DNA of 64,000 bases from Alistipes sp. (GCF_020026455.1 NZ_JAHHQJ010000011.1:34158-98157); one strand, 5' to 3'. Shown: positions 33,740-43,027, counted from the first letter of the stretch. Notes: generated by a model not told the origin, from the sequence alone. Numbers and translations are program-made.

Positions 33740-35923
33740 CTATTGCAGGCTGTCGAACAGCGGCTTGTATTTGAGGGCCAGTTCGCGTGCCGTGGCAACG
33801 GCGTCGCCCGCCTCGGGGTAGGTCAAAGGCGTGGAGGCTTCGGACCAGCGGCATTCGAAGTCGCGGATCTCGCGATCGAAAGCCTTCTGATCGAACGTGC
33901 GCCCTGCGCGCACGGCTTCGGTGACACGGTCGATGAAGAGTTCCCAGCGGGGAGCATAGTAAGTTGAGACCATTCCGGCCCATGCCCGGCTGGCGTAATC
34001 CGTGAGGTGGTAACTGTCCCCCCAGATCGAGACGAGCGTGCGTGCGTTGGTTTCGTAGTAATCTTTCGAGGCGGGGTCTGTACCGAATCCCCGGGCGGAG
34101 TCGATCCACGCCTCGAGCGAAAATTCCGGATGGCAGGCCACCAGACGGTCCAGATCGGCCAGCAGGCCGCGCATGCAGTCAGCCGCGGCATCCATCGCCG
34201 CAAGATCCCGGCGGGCACAGGCCTCAGCAAAGCGGTCGCGGGCCCGGAGAAAATAGTCTCCCAGCACCTGACGCCCCAGGTTGACCACGTCGAAACGGTA
34301 GGTATCGCGGTCGCTCCCCACGGCCAGCAGCTGCTCCCAGACCTTCCACAACGTCGGGAACTCATAGCCCACCGTGGGTTTGGTGGTCCAGTACCAGTTG
34401 CCCTCGAGCGAGGGATGGGCGCAGGTCAGCGTCGCCAGTCCCGTCTGCGCAGGCTGCGTGTAGATGCTGTCGCAGATCGTATGCCAGGCCGAACGTGCCG
34501 CCGGATCGCGGTAGCCCGTGCGGCGGTCGGCCAGGCGGTCGATCCATTCGTCGTCGCTCAGGCCTGTTTTCCACGCCTTGTCCAGAATGAATTCGTACAT
34601 GAACTGGTTGACGCCGAAGCCTTCGAGCGTCGAACCCACACCCCACAGGTTTCCGCCGCCGTTGGCGAAAGCATCCTCCATGCGGGCACTCACCGTGCGG
34701 AAATTACCCGAAAGCATCGTGTTGCCGCCGAAATTGCCCAGATAGCACCACAGATAGGGCTGTCCGTAGAACTGCCGGGTCTGCTTCCAGATCTCGGTAA
34801 ACTCGCAGAAGTAGTCCAGCATCAGCAGTTTGTCCTGCGGAACGGCGCCCAGAAAGGCTTGAATGTTCTCCTGCGTCCAGTGAGTCGGGTCGGCATAGAA
34901 GAGCCAGCCCATCTGAAGCCATACGGCCTCGGGGTCGACCTTCGAGAGCGATTCGTAGATATGGCGCGACATGCCCGCCAGGGTCTCGGGATCCCACGTC
35001 GGAGCGTCGATTTCGTTGAAGGGATCGGCTCCGTAGATGTGGTCGGTGCCGAACAGACGGGTCTGCTCGGTGAGGAATTCCCGCTGAATGACCTCGAACA
35101 GCGGATCCATCGGGTCGAGGAAGCTGCACCGGTACTCGTCGGCGAAGCCTCCCCAATAACTTACGCGCGTGATCCGGGCGTCGGGATAGAGACGCTTGAT
35201 TTCCTGGGGAACATGCCCGGCAAATGCCGGCAGCACGGGCTTCATGCCCAGTTCTCGCTCGCGGGCCACGATGCGCTGCTGGAGTTCCAACTGGCCCTGG
35301 AGCCACTCCTGAGGCAGAGGACCCTGCCAGTAGTCGATGTTCGACATCCGGTGCCACGGCAGGTGGGCCGGACCCGTGAAGTAGGCGCGGACCTCCTGCT
35401 CGGTGAGGCCCAATTTCGTCCAGACCTTCTCCCAAACGGCCTCCTGTCCGGTGATGGCCAGCGGCATGGTAACGCCCTGAAGCGCCATCCAGTCGATGAA
35501 GCGCTCCCACTTCGTCCAGCCCCACCAGGGCATCGTGTAGCCGAAGGTGCAGTAATTCAGGAAAAAGCGCTCTTTGGCACGGGCTTCGCCGCGGACCGTG
35601 CCTTCGACGGGCGGCAGCACCGAGGGCATCTCAACGGGGTTGCAGCTGTTCCACGACACGGTCGTCAGACAATAGTTCTTCAGGTAATGGTTCAGACCCA
35701 CGGCAATCGACGTTGAATTGTTGCCGCGAACGATGATTCGCCCGCCGCGCGACTCCAGTTCGAAGCAGTCGGCCGTGTCGGCGATGTGTTCGAAACGGAA
35801 GCGGTGTTCCTGTTCGGGGATGATCCGCCGCGCCAGTGCGCGGACGGCCGCATCGTCGTCGGTGTTACAGCTCCCGGCCAGGAACAGCAGCACGAGTGGG
35901 GCGAGTAGTCTCAGCATATTCAT
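33740..35923 (-). CDS. alpha-N-acetylglucosaminidase (GH89) lipoprotein
   Basis: A 727-residue GH89 enzyme, homologous to human NAGLU, that removes terminal alpha-linked GlcNAc. Lipobox LAGSC (Cys19) is followed by NTDDD, a surface-export-like acidic tag. The domain order is N-terminal beta/alpha domain, catalytic barrel with NYCTFGYTMPWWGW, and an all-helical C-terminal domain. Likely catalytic residues by alignment to the family are Glu304 (DPFNEI) and Glu436 (GSTLEGF). Its own AT-rich upstream region suggests a transcript separate from the main PUL operon. Confidence 0.95.
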   Translation of the reverse strand: MNMLRLLAPLVLLFLAGSCNTDDDAAVRALARRIIPEQEHRFRFEHIADTADCFELESRGGRIIVRGNNSTSIAVGLNHYLKNYCLTTVSWNSCNPVEMPSVLPPVEGTVRGEARAKERFFLNYCTFGYTMPWWGWTKWERFIDWMALQGVTMPLAITGQEAVWEKVWTKLGLTEQEVRAYFTGPAHLPWHRMSNIDYWQGPLPQEWLQGQLELQQRIVARERELGMKPVLPAFAGHVPQEIKRLYPDARITRVSYWGGFADEYRCSFLDPMDPLFEVIQREFLTEQTRLFGTDHIYGADPFNEIDAPTWDPETLAGMSRHIYESLSKVDPEAVWLQMGWLFYADPTHWTQENIQAFLGAVPQDKLLMLDYFCEFTEIWKQTRQFYGQPYLWCYLGNFGGNTMLSGNFRTVSARMEDAFANGGGNLWGVGSTLEGFGVNQFMYEFILDKAWKTGLSDDEWIDRLADRRTGYRDPAARSAWHTICDSIYTQPAQTGLATLTCAHPSLEGNWYWTTKPTVGYEFPTLWKVWEQLLAVGSDRDTYRFDVVNLGRQVLGDYFLRARDRFAEACARRDLAAMDAAADCMRGLLADLDRLVACHPEFSLEAWIDSARGFGTDPASKDYYETNARTLVSIWGDSYHLTDYASRAWAGMVSTYYAPRWELFIDRVTEAVRAGRTFDQKAFDREIRDFECRWSEASTPLTYPEAGDAVATARELALKYKPLFDSLQ

Positions 35924-36132
35924 GTCAAAAATTCGGATTTGAATAAATTAGTTGATATAATTTCGGTCGCTAATTTAATATAATTATTTCAAAAGCCGTT
36001 TATCGTAAAATTATTTTTTTTGAATTTGTCGGTTTCATCGGCCGGTTTAGCGCGCTGTCCCCAGGAATCCGGGACTTACAACGGGCCGTTAATCCGGCTT
36101 TTGAAATCGCAAGGTCGGGTCGGGAGCCACCG

Positions 36133-36222
36133 GAACGCGGGTTGCGGGCAGAACGCGGATGGAGGACCGAAAGCGGATGGAGGGCCGAACGCGGGTTGGG
36201 GGCCGAACGCGGATAGAGGGAG
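36133..36222. repeat. 18-nt tandem array, five copies
   Basis: Five head-to-tail 18-nt units start at 36133, 36151, 36169, 36187 and 36205 with consensus GAACGCGGATGGAGGGCC. Copies alternate between GGATGGAGG and GGGTTGGGG forms. It lies beyond the ahcY terminator, 5' of the GH89 promoter region. Confidence 0.92.
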
Positions 36223-36365
36223 GGAAGGGCGTGTTTCCGGATCGCCGGATGCACGGCTTTGGATTCGGCAATCCGGAGGCCGGTCGTCCCGATGCAACGG
36301 TCGATCCTCCGGCAGCAGGTCATGGAGCTTCTGCGCCAAGAGGGTCTCGCAAAAGAGCGCACAAA

Positions 36366-36414
36366 CGCTGGTCCGGCCCGGAGGAGCAGTTGTTCCATCC
36401 GGGCCGGACCAGCG
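36366..36414 (-). terminator. long perfect hairpin after ahcY
   Basis: A perfect 17-bp stem (36366-36382 with 36398-36414) has a 15-nt loop. The minus strand has TTTGTGCGCTCTTTT after it, so the T run is interrupted. It begins about 22 nt after the ahcY stop. Confidence 0.75.
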
Positions 36415-36436
36415 CAAGAGGCACAGGCCTCAGATA

Positions 36437-38218
36437 TCAATAACGGTAGTGCTCGGCCTTGTAGGGGCCATCCTCGCTAACGCCGATATAGTCGGCCTGA
36501 CGCTTGGTCAGACGGGTCAGCTCGACGCCGAGGTTGTCCAGATGCAGGCGCGCCACCTCCTCGTCGAGGTGCTTCGGCAGGCGGTAGACACCCACCGCGT
36601 GCTCCTTCTGCCACAGTTCCATCTGCGCAAGGCACTGGTTGGTGAACGAGTTCGACATCACGAACGAAGGATGGCCCGTAGCGCAGCCGAGGTTCACCAG
36701 ACGGCCCTCGGCCAAAACGAAGATCGAATGTCCGTCGGGGAAGGTGAACTTGTCGACCTGCGGCTTGATGTTCAGCTTCACGGCCCCCGATTTTTCGAGG
36801 CGCGCCATCTGAATCTCGTTGTCGAAATGGCCGATGTTGCAGACAATGGCCTGATCGCGCATGCGTTCCATGTGCTCCAGCGTGATGATGTCGCAGTTAC
36901 CCGTGCAGGTGACGTAGATGTTGCCTTCGGCCAGCGCACTCTCGACGGTCTTTACCTCGAAACCCTCCATGGCGGCCTGCAGGGCGCAGATGGGGTCGAT
37001 TTCCGTGACAATCACCCGGGCACCGTAGGAACGCATCGACCGTGCGCATCCCTTGCCCACATCGCCGTAGCCGCACACAACAACCACCTTGCCGGCGATC
37101 ATCACATCCGTGGCGCGCTTGATGCCGTCGGCCAGCGACTCGCGGCAACCGTAGAGGTTATCGAACTTCGACTTGGTGCACGAATCGTTGACGTTGATGG
37201 CCGGAACCAGGAGTTCGCCGGCCTCCTGCATCTGATAGAGGCGGTGCACACCCGTGGTGGTCTCCTCGCTCACACCCTTCCACTCGGCGACCGTGCGGTG
37301 CCATTTGTCGGGGTCCTCGGCCAGAATCCGCTGCAGCGTATCGAGGATTACCTCCTCCTCGTAAGACGAAGCGGCGTAATCGAGCGACGAGGCGTCGTTC
37401 TCGGCCTTGTAGCCCTTGTGGATCAGCAGTGTGGCGTCGCCGCCGTCGTCGACGATCAGCTGCGGGCCCTTGCCGCCGGGGAACGAGAGGGCCATGGCCG
37501 TACACCACCAGTATTCGGGCAGCGTCTCGCCCTTCCACGCGAAGACCGGAACACCCGCGGCGGCAATGGCTGCGGCGGCGTGATCCTGCGTCGAGAAAAT
37601 ATTACACGAGCACCAGCGCACGTCTGCACCCAGCTCCACGAGGGTTTCGATCAGAACCGCCGTCTGGATGGTCATGTGCAGCGAGCCCATCACACGCACG
37701 CCCTGCAGCGGCTTTTCGGGTCCGTATTTGCGGCGCACGGCCATCAGGCCGGGCATTTCATGCTCGGAAATCTCGATCTCCTTGCGGCCCCATTCGGCCA
37801 ACGACATGTCGGCAACCTTATAGGGCATGGTCAAATCCAAATACATAGTATCCTGTTTTAATTTCAAAATAGATTCCTTGTCTCGGGCAATCTGCGCGCG
37901 CAATTCCCCCACCGAAGCAAACCGGCGTTCGTCGCGGATCTTTTCGAGCAGTTCGACCTGCAGCCGACGGCCGTAAAGCTCGCCCCGGAAGTCGAAAATA
38001 TGGGTCTCGAGACGCCGCTCAACGCCCCCGACCGAAGGATTGCGCCCCAGGTTCGACATGGCCTCGTAGATCCGGCCGTCGATCTGCACACGCGAACGGT
38101 AAACCCCGTCGGCAGCGGCAACCTGCTCCGGGACGGACAGATTGGCCGTCGGGAAGCCCAACTCATGTCCGAGTCGGCGTCCGTGTTCCACAACGCCCTC
38201 GATCAGAACCCGTTCCAT
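36437..38218 (-). CDS. ahcY: riboflavin kinase domain fused in frame to S-adenosylhomocysteinase
   Basis: One uninterrupted 593-codon frame. Residues 1-118 form a stand-alone riboflavin kinase domain (ATP + riboflavin to FMN): LGFPTANLSV carries the Mg-ATP PTAN motif, and HIFDFRGELYGRRL the conserved acidic block, then a typical C-terminal helix. Residues 125-593 are a complete AhcY (S-adenosylhomocysteine to adenosine + homocysteine): DSCTKSKFDNLYGC and the NAD motif VCGYGDVGKG. No FMN adenylyltransferase domain is present. AhcY could also start alone at 37846 (MYLDLTMPYKV), preceded by an AT-rich segment. The ATG overlaps the upstream permease stop (TGATG). Domain identities are sure; whether one or two proteins are made is not. 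Confidence 0.9.
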   Translation of the reverse strand: MERVLIEGVVEHGRRLGHELGFPTANLSVPEQVAAADGVYRSRVQIDGRIYEAMSNLGRNPSVGGVERRLETHIFDFRGELYGRRLQVELLEKIRDERRFASVGELRAQIARDKESILKLKQDTMYLDLTMPYKVADMSLAEWGRKEIEISEHEMPGLMAVRRKYGPEKPLQGVRVMGSLHMTIQTAVLIETLVELGADVRWCSCNIFSTQDHAAAAIAAAGVPVFAWKGETLPEYWWCTAMALSFPGGKGPQLIVDDGGDATLLIHKGYKAENDASSLDYAASSYEEEVILDTLQRILAEDPDKWHRTVAEWKGVSEETTTGVHRLYQMQEAGELLVPAINVNDSCTKSKFDNLYGCRESLADGIKRATDVMIAGKVVVVCGYGDVGKGCARSMRSYGARVIVTEIDPICALQAAMEGFEVKTVESALAEGNIYVTCTGNCDIITLEHMERMRDQAIVCNIGHFDNEIQMARLEKSGAVKLNIKPQVDKFTFPDGHSIFVLAEGRLVNLGCATGHPSFVMSNSFTNQCLAQMELWQKEHAVGVYRLPKHLDEEVARLHLDNLGVELTRLTKRQADYIGVSEDGPYKAEHYRY

Positions 38219-39324
38219 CAGATTTTTTCGGTCAGTTTACGCACCAGACGGAACTGCGAGAAGAACTCCTTGGCAAAAACGCGCAGCACCGTATAGGACG
38301 GTATTGCCAGCAGCATGCCCAAGATTCCGGCCAGCGATCCGGCGATGAGAATCACCAGGAAGATTTCGAGCGGATGCGCCTTCACCCGCTCGGAATAGAG
38401 CGTCGGCTGGAGGATGAAGTCGTCCATCCCCTTGAGGATCAGCAGCGACCCGGCGATCACGAAAGCCGTATGCCCCACGCTCATGCCCTCGATCGGCGAG
38501 ACGATGCCCACGAAGACCGAGACCACGCCGCCGATCAGCGGCCCGGCATAGGGAACCACGTTCATCACTCCCATGATAAGGCCGATGAATCCCGCGTCGG
38601 CGGCCTTCATCCCGAAGGCCATCATCACCAGTGTCACGGCGATCGTCAGCAGGAGGCTCTCCGAAAGGATGCCCGTGAAGTAGCGTGCCAGCAGGAGCGT
38701 CACCGAATCCAGCGCACGGGTGATGTTGTCGTGGTAATGTTCCGGGAAAACGGAGGTGATCATCGCATAGAAAAGCCCCTCCTCCTTGAGGAAGAAGAAG
38801 GTGATGAACGAAACCGAGAAAATGGCGATCACCGACGAAAGAACGAGGTTGATGACCGACGAGAAAATCGTGTTGAGCGAATTGATGTCGATGACCTTCC
38901 GGAGGGCGGCGGTCAGTTCGTCGGAGAGTGAGAAAGTGCTCTCGGGCAGGGAGAAAAGAGCCTGCAAATCGTGCTGCATCCGGGCGATCGGCTCGCCGAT
39001 GCTCCCCACGACCGCAGCGAAGTCGACATGGGCAAACTGGTTGATCTTGTTGAAGACCAGCGGCACGAACAACGAACACAGCGTAGCCAGGACGACCCAG
39101 ATCACCACAAGGGTCACCAGCGCGGCCAACCAGCGGGGAACCTGCCACCCCCTGAAGTGCACCGACGAAAGAAACTTCACGAGCGGATTGCCCATGACGG
39201 CCAGCACGGCCGAGACGAGGATGTAGACGACAATCGAGGAGAAATACCAGACCAGGAAAAGCACGGCCGCGGCAACCGCCACGCCCGCGATGAACCGCAG
39301 GAAAGTCTGGGGAGTCGCCCTCAT
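38218..39324 (-). CDS. AI-2E family (PerM-type) permease
   Basis: A 368-residue inner-membrane protein of the AI-2E/PerM/YdiK transporter family. About eight transmembrane segments are visible: two at residues 10-45, one near 70-95, and a C-terminal set. A soluble helical insert follows TM3, and conserved GLIMGVMNVVPYAGPLIGG marks the family. Substrates vary (quorum signal, ions) and cannot be assigned. The start at 39324 (MRATPQTF) is 4 nt from the psd stop. The stop overlaps the riboflavin kinase start. Confidence 0.9.
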   Translation of the reverse strand: MRATPQTFLRFIAGVAVAAAVLFLVWYFSSIVVYILVSAVLAVMGNPLVKFLSSVHFRGWQVPRWLAALVTLVVIWVVLATLCSLFVPLVFNKINQFAHVDFAAVVGSIGEPIARMQHDLQALFSLPESTFSLSDELTAALRKVIDINSLNTIFSSVINLVLSSVIAIFSVSFITFFFLKEEGLFYAMITSVFPEHYHDNITRALDSVTLLLARYFTGILSESLLLTIAVTLVMMAFGMKAADAGFIGLIMGVMNVVPYAGPLIGGVVSVFVGIVSPIEGMSVGHTAFVIAGSLLILKGMDDFILQPTLYSERVKAHPLEIFLVILIAGSLAGILGMLLAIPSYTVLRVFAKEFFSQFRLVRKLTEKI

Positions 39325-39328
39325 GGCG

Positions 39329-40012
39329 TTATTCGTTTTCGAGGTTCTTGCGCAGCCGGGCAATCGGGGTCTGCGAACCCACCGTGGGATCGCCGATCTC
39401 CACCAGCAGTTCGCTGTCCTTGGGGACGAGCACGTCGACGCGCGAGCCGAACTTGATGAATCCGCAGACACTGTTCTGCTCGACCTGATGGCCGACGGTC
39501 ATATAGGAGATGATGCGCCGGGCGATCAGTCCCGCGATCTGGCGGAAGAGCACCTTTTGGCCCGAGGCCATACGCACCACGGTCGTCGTGCGTTCGTTCT
39601 CGGTCGAGGACTTGGGGTGCCAGGCCACCAGAAAACGACCCGGATGGTATTTGAAATACTCCACCTTGCCGCCCACGGGAACCCAGTTCATGTGGACGTT
39701 CGTAATGGACATGAAGATCGAAATCTGCAGCATCTCCTCCTTGAGGTATTCGTCCTCGGAGACGACCTCCGTCACCACCACGCGGCCGTCGCAGGGTGCG
39801 AAGACCAGATCGGCGTCGTGGATACGCACCCGGCGGGGTTCGCGGAAGAAGGCTACGATGAAAAACCAGAACAGCAGCAGCACGATGGCACTGAACCACA
39901 GCAGCGAAACATTGGCATCGTGGATCAGCAAATGGTAAAACAGCCACCACAGAAGCAGGCAGACTGCGCCCGAAATGACAATGATTTTATATCCTTCCTT
40001 ATTGATTCTCAT
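39329..40012 (-). CDS. psd: phosphatidylserine decarboxylase proenzyme
   Basis: A 227-residue short-type decarboxylase making phosphatidylethanolamine. Two N-terminal transmembrane helices (about 9-30 and 36-56) precede the catalytic domain. The pyruvoyl-forming self-cleavage site is Gly189-Ser190 in KFGSRVDV, replacing the LGST of E. coli; conserved FREP, FAPCDG and NVHMN are present. It follows cdsA by 19 nt, so both phospholipid steps share an operon. Confidence 0.94.
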   Translation of the reverse strand: MRINKEGYKIIVISGAVCLLLWWLFYHLLIHDANVSLLWFSAIVLLLFWFFIVAFFREPRRVRIHDADLVFAPCDGRVVVTEVVSEDEYLKEEMLQISIFMSITNVHMNWVPVGGKVEYFKYHPGRFLVAWHPKSSTENERTTTVVRMASGQKVLFRQIAGLIARRIISYMTVGHQVEQNSVCGFIKFGSRVDVLVPKDSELLVEIGDPTVGSQTPIARLRKNLENE

Positions 40013-40031
40013 AACACGGTTAAGTTAGCTG

Positions 40032-40880
40032 TTACATCAGAAAAAGCATATAGACGAAGACGAACGGCGCCGAGAGCAGCATGGCGTCGAAGCGGTCCAG
40101 CACTCCGCCGTGACCGGGGATCAGCGTTCCCGAATCCTTGACCCCGGCGGCGCGTTTGAACATCGACTCCACCAGGTCGCCCAGAACCCCCGTAACGGCC
40201 GCGACGAGCGCCAGTCCGGACCACACCCAATAGCTGCCGTCCAGCACGCGGGCGGCGACAAGACCCATGGCAACGGCCCCGATCAGCCCCCCGAAGAACC
40301 CTTCCCAGGACTTTTTGGGCGAGAGGCGTTCGCACAGGTGGTGTCTGCCGACGGACATGCCCACCAGATAGGCAAAGACATCGTTGGCCCAGATGATGAA
40401 AACGTAGAAAAGCATCACCCAGGGATTCCACGTCTCGCTGCCGATGATCGGAATGTAACACATCAGCGAAAACGGGAGCGCCACGTAGACGACTCCCAGG
40501 AACGTGATGCCGATATTGGCGGCGGGATTCTCCCGGCGGCGGAAAAGTTCGCAGATGAACATGGTCGGAAGCAGCAACAGCAGGAAGGCCATGCCGCAGG
40601 CGAAAGCCTGGCGGGCACTGCCGAGGATCTGGATGTCGTCCGACACGAATGCGAAATTCAAGGCGAAAAGCACGAGCCCGGCAGCCAGTCCGACGATCCA
40701 TTGGGGGGAACTGCCCCGCTCCCCGGCCAGGGAATAGAACTCCGCCATGCCGACGACCAGCAACGCCGCCAGCAGCAGGCCGAAACTCCATTGCGACCAT
40801 GCGATAGCCCCCAGCACCACCACGGCGAGGACGGCCCCGCTCGCAGTGCGCACCCAGAGGTTCTTCATTTTTTCACTCAT
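40032..40880 (-). CDS. cdsA: phosphatidate cytidylyltransferase
   Basis: A 282-residue polytopic inner-membrane enzyme that makes CDP-diacylglycerol from CTP and phosphatidate. About eight hydrophobic segments are visible. The C-terminal signature includes GDLVESMFKR, KDSG, and IPGHGGVLDRFD with its conserved acidic metal ligands. It lies between ftsH and psd, giving a membrane-biogenesis operon. Confidence 0.95.
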   Translation of the reverse strand: MSEKMKNLWVRTASGAVLAVVVLGAIAWSQWSFGLLLAALLVVGMAEFYSLAGERGSSPQWIVGLAAGLVLFALNFAFVSDDIQILGSARQAFACGMAFLLLLLPTMFICELFRRRENPAANIGITFLGVVYVALPFSLMCYIPIIGSETWNPWVMLFYVFIIWANDVFAYLVGMSVGRHHLCERLSPKKSWEGFFGGLIGAVAMGLVAARVLDGSYWVWSGLALVAAVTGVLGDLVESMFKRAAGVKDSGTLIPGHGGVLDRFDAMLLSAPFVFVYMLFLM

Positions 40881-40913
40881 CGTTTTTTAGGGTGTAGTTA
40901 GGTTTCAACGGGC

Positions 40914-43019
40914 TCATTCGGTTTCGGGAGCGGCAACGGCCGGAGCTACGGGAGCCGGTTCGGCCGTTTCGGACTTGCCTGATTCGGCCGAAGGATCGAC
41001 GACCGCGGCAGCCTGATTACCGGCCTGAGGCTCCTCCCCGACGGCTTTGCCGCCTTCACCTCCGGCCTTGGCTTTCGCCTCGGCCTCGCGGCGTTCGCGT
41101 TCGATGTCCTTCTTGCGGCGGCCGAAGATACGCTCAACATCCTCGGTGAAGACCACCTCGCGGGAGAGCAGCAGCTCGGCCAGCTCTTTCAACCCGTCGG
41201 CATGTTCGCGGAGCACCTTCTCGGCCATCTTGTAGGCCTGCTCAATGACCTGCTTGGCCTCGGCGTCGATCTGCTGGGCCGTAAGTTCCGAATAGGGTTT
41301 CGTGAAGGCCATGTCGCTCTGGCCCGTGGAGTCGTAGAAGGAGAGCGTACCGACGTTCTCGCTCATGCCGTAATAGGCCACCATGGCATAGGCCTGCTTG
41401 GTGACGCGTTCCAGGTCGTTGAGCGCCCCGGTCGAAATCTCGCCGAAGGTCAGCTGCTCGGAAACGCGGCCTCCGAGCGTCGCGGCCAGTTCGTCCATCA
41501 TCTGCTCACGCGTGGTGATCTGACGCTCCTCGGGCAGGTACCAGGCGGCACCCAGCGCCTTGCCGCGCGGGATGATCGTCACCTTGATCAGCGGGCTGGC
41601 ATGCTCCAGAATCCAGCTCACCGTGGCGTGTCCCGCCTCGTGGAAGGCGATCACGCGCTTCTCCTCGTCGGTGATGATCTTATTCTTGCGCTCCAGACCG
41701 CCCACAATGCGGTCGATGGCAGCCAGGAAGTCCTCTTTCGAAATGAATTTCTTGTTGTGCCGCGCGGCAATCAGAGCCGCCTCGTTGCAGACGTTGGCGA
41801 TGTCGGCACCCGAAAAACCGGGGGTCTGGCGCGCCAGGAACGAACGGTCCAGCTGCGGATCGAGCTTCAGCGGACGCAGGTGGACATTGAAAATCTCCTC
41901 GCGCTCCTTCACGTCGGGCAGCCCCACTTCGATCTGACGGTCGAAACGTCCGGCGCGCATCAGTGCCTTGTCGAGGATATCGGCACGATTGGTGGCCGCC
42001 AAAACGATGACTCCCGTATTGGTCTGGAAGCCATCCATCTCGGTCAGAAGCTGGTTCAGCGTATTTTCGCGTTCGTCGTTGCCCGAGAATCCGGCATTCT
42101 TGCCGCGGGCGCGGCCGATGGCGTCGATCTCGTCGATGAAGACAATGCACGGGGCCTTCTGCTTGGCCTGTTCGAACAGGTCACGGACACGCGAGGCGCC
42201 CACGCCGACGAACATCTCGACGAAATCGGAGCCCGAAATCGAGAGGAACGGCACGTTGGCCTCCCCGGCAACTGCCTTGGCCAGCAGGGTCTTACCCGTT
42301 CCCGGAGGGCCCACGAGCAATGCACCCTTCGGAATCTTGGCTCCCAGTTCCCTGTACTTGTCGGCCTTCTTCAGGAAATCGACGATCTCCATGATCTCGA
42401 CCTTCGCCTCCTCCAGGCCGGCCACATCCTTGAACGTCACCCGTCTGGAGTTGTCCTTGTCGAAGACCTGCGCCTTGGCTTTACCGACATTCATGATGCC
42501 TCCGCCGCCTCCGGCTCCCGCACCGCGCGACATCGAGCGCATGATGAAAAACCACGCTCCGATGATCACCACCCACGGCAGCAGGTTGAGCAGAATCGAG
42601 GTCCAGTCGTTGGCCTTGTTTTCATAGATCACCGGCACGCTCTGCCCCGACTTCTCCTCGGCGGCCTTCAAATCCTCGCGGAACGAGTCGACCGAACCGA
42701 TGGTGAATGTCAGCTGCACTCCCGTCTCGGGCAGGCGGCGGAAACGACGGTCCACCGAGTCGTTGCGGTATCTCTCGCCGGCATCCTCCTTCAGGAACAC
42801 CTGCGCCTGATCGCGGTTCACAACCTGGATCTTCTCCACCTCGCCCTTCTCGACCATCTGCTGCACGGTGGCCCAGTCGCTGGGCAGCGGCGCTTCATTG
42901 CTGCCGTCGAACAGATACCAGCCGAAGATGAGCATGGCGATCAGGCCGTAGATCCACAGCATCGAAGGACGCGGCATGTTCAGATTCATTTTATTGTTAT
43001 TCTTGTTTTTCCTTGCCAT
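40914..43019 (-). CDS. ftsH: ATP-dependent zinc metalloprotease FtsH
   Basis: A 701-residue membrane AAA+ protease degrading misfolded membrane proteins and regulators. TM1 is at about 20-36, a periplasmic domain follows to about 135, and TM2 is near 140-160. The AAA domain has GPPGTGKT (Walker A), IDEIDAIGR (Walker B) and the second region of homology; HEAGH is the zinc motif. The C-terminal tail (after about 640) is Ala/Glu-rich and low-complexity. It follows rsfS by 8 nt. Confidence 0.98.
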   Translation of the reverse strand: MARKNKNNNKMNLNMPRPSMLWIYGLIAMLIFGWYLFDGSNEAPLPSDWATVQQMVEKGEVEKIQVVNRDQAQVFLKEDAGERYRNDSVDRRFRRLPETGVQLTFTIGSVDSFREDLKAAEEKSGQSVPVIYENKANDWTSILLNLLPWVVIIGAWFFIMRSMSRGAGAGGGGGIMNVGKAKAQVFDKDNSRRVTFKDVAGLEEAKVEIMEIVDFLKKADKYRELGAKIPKGALLVGPPGTGKTLLAKAVAGEANVPFLSISGSDFVEMFVGVGASRVRDLFEQAKQKAPCIVFIDEIDAIGRARGKNAGFSGNDERENTLNQLLTEMDGFQTNTGVIVLAATNRADILDKALMRAGRFDRQIEVGLPDVKEREEIFNVHLRPLKLDPQLDRSFLARQTPGFSGADIANVCNEAALIAARHNKKFISKEDFLAAIDRIVGGLERKNKIITDEEKRVIAFHEAGHATVSWILEHASPLIKVTIIPRGKALGAAWYLPEERQITTREQMMDELAATLGGRVSEQLTFGEISTGALNDLERVTKQAYAMVAYYGMSENVGTLSFYDSTGQSDMAFTKPYSELTAQQIDAEAKQVIEQAYKMAEKVLREHADGLKELAELLLSREVVFTEDVERIFGRRKKDIERERREAEAKAKAGGEGGKAVGEEPQAGNQAAAVVDPSAESGKSETAEPAPVAPAVAAPETE

Positions 43020-43027
43020 AATCCGGA

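Larger units (their letters stand above)
35924..36436. other. intergenic region GH89 / RFK-AhcY
   Basis: 35924-36030 is AT-rich and probably holds the GH89 promoter, with an AAATTAG ... CTAATTT inverted repeat, but no clear TAnnTTTG/TTTG pair was found. 36133-36222 is an 18-nt tandem array, and 36366-36414 is a terminator hairpin. No gene seen. Confidence 0.55.

Noticed and set aside
36133..36222. Possible CRISPR array
   Set aside because: The 18-nt units are head to tail with no spacers, and no cas gene is present. The same holds for the other arrays in the window.
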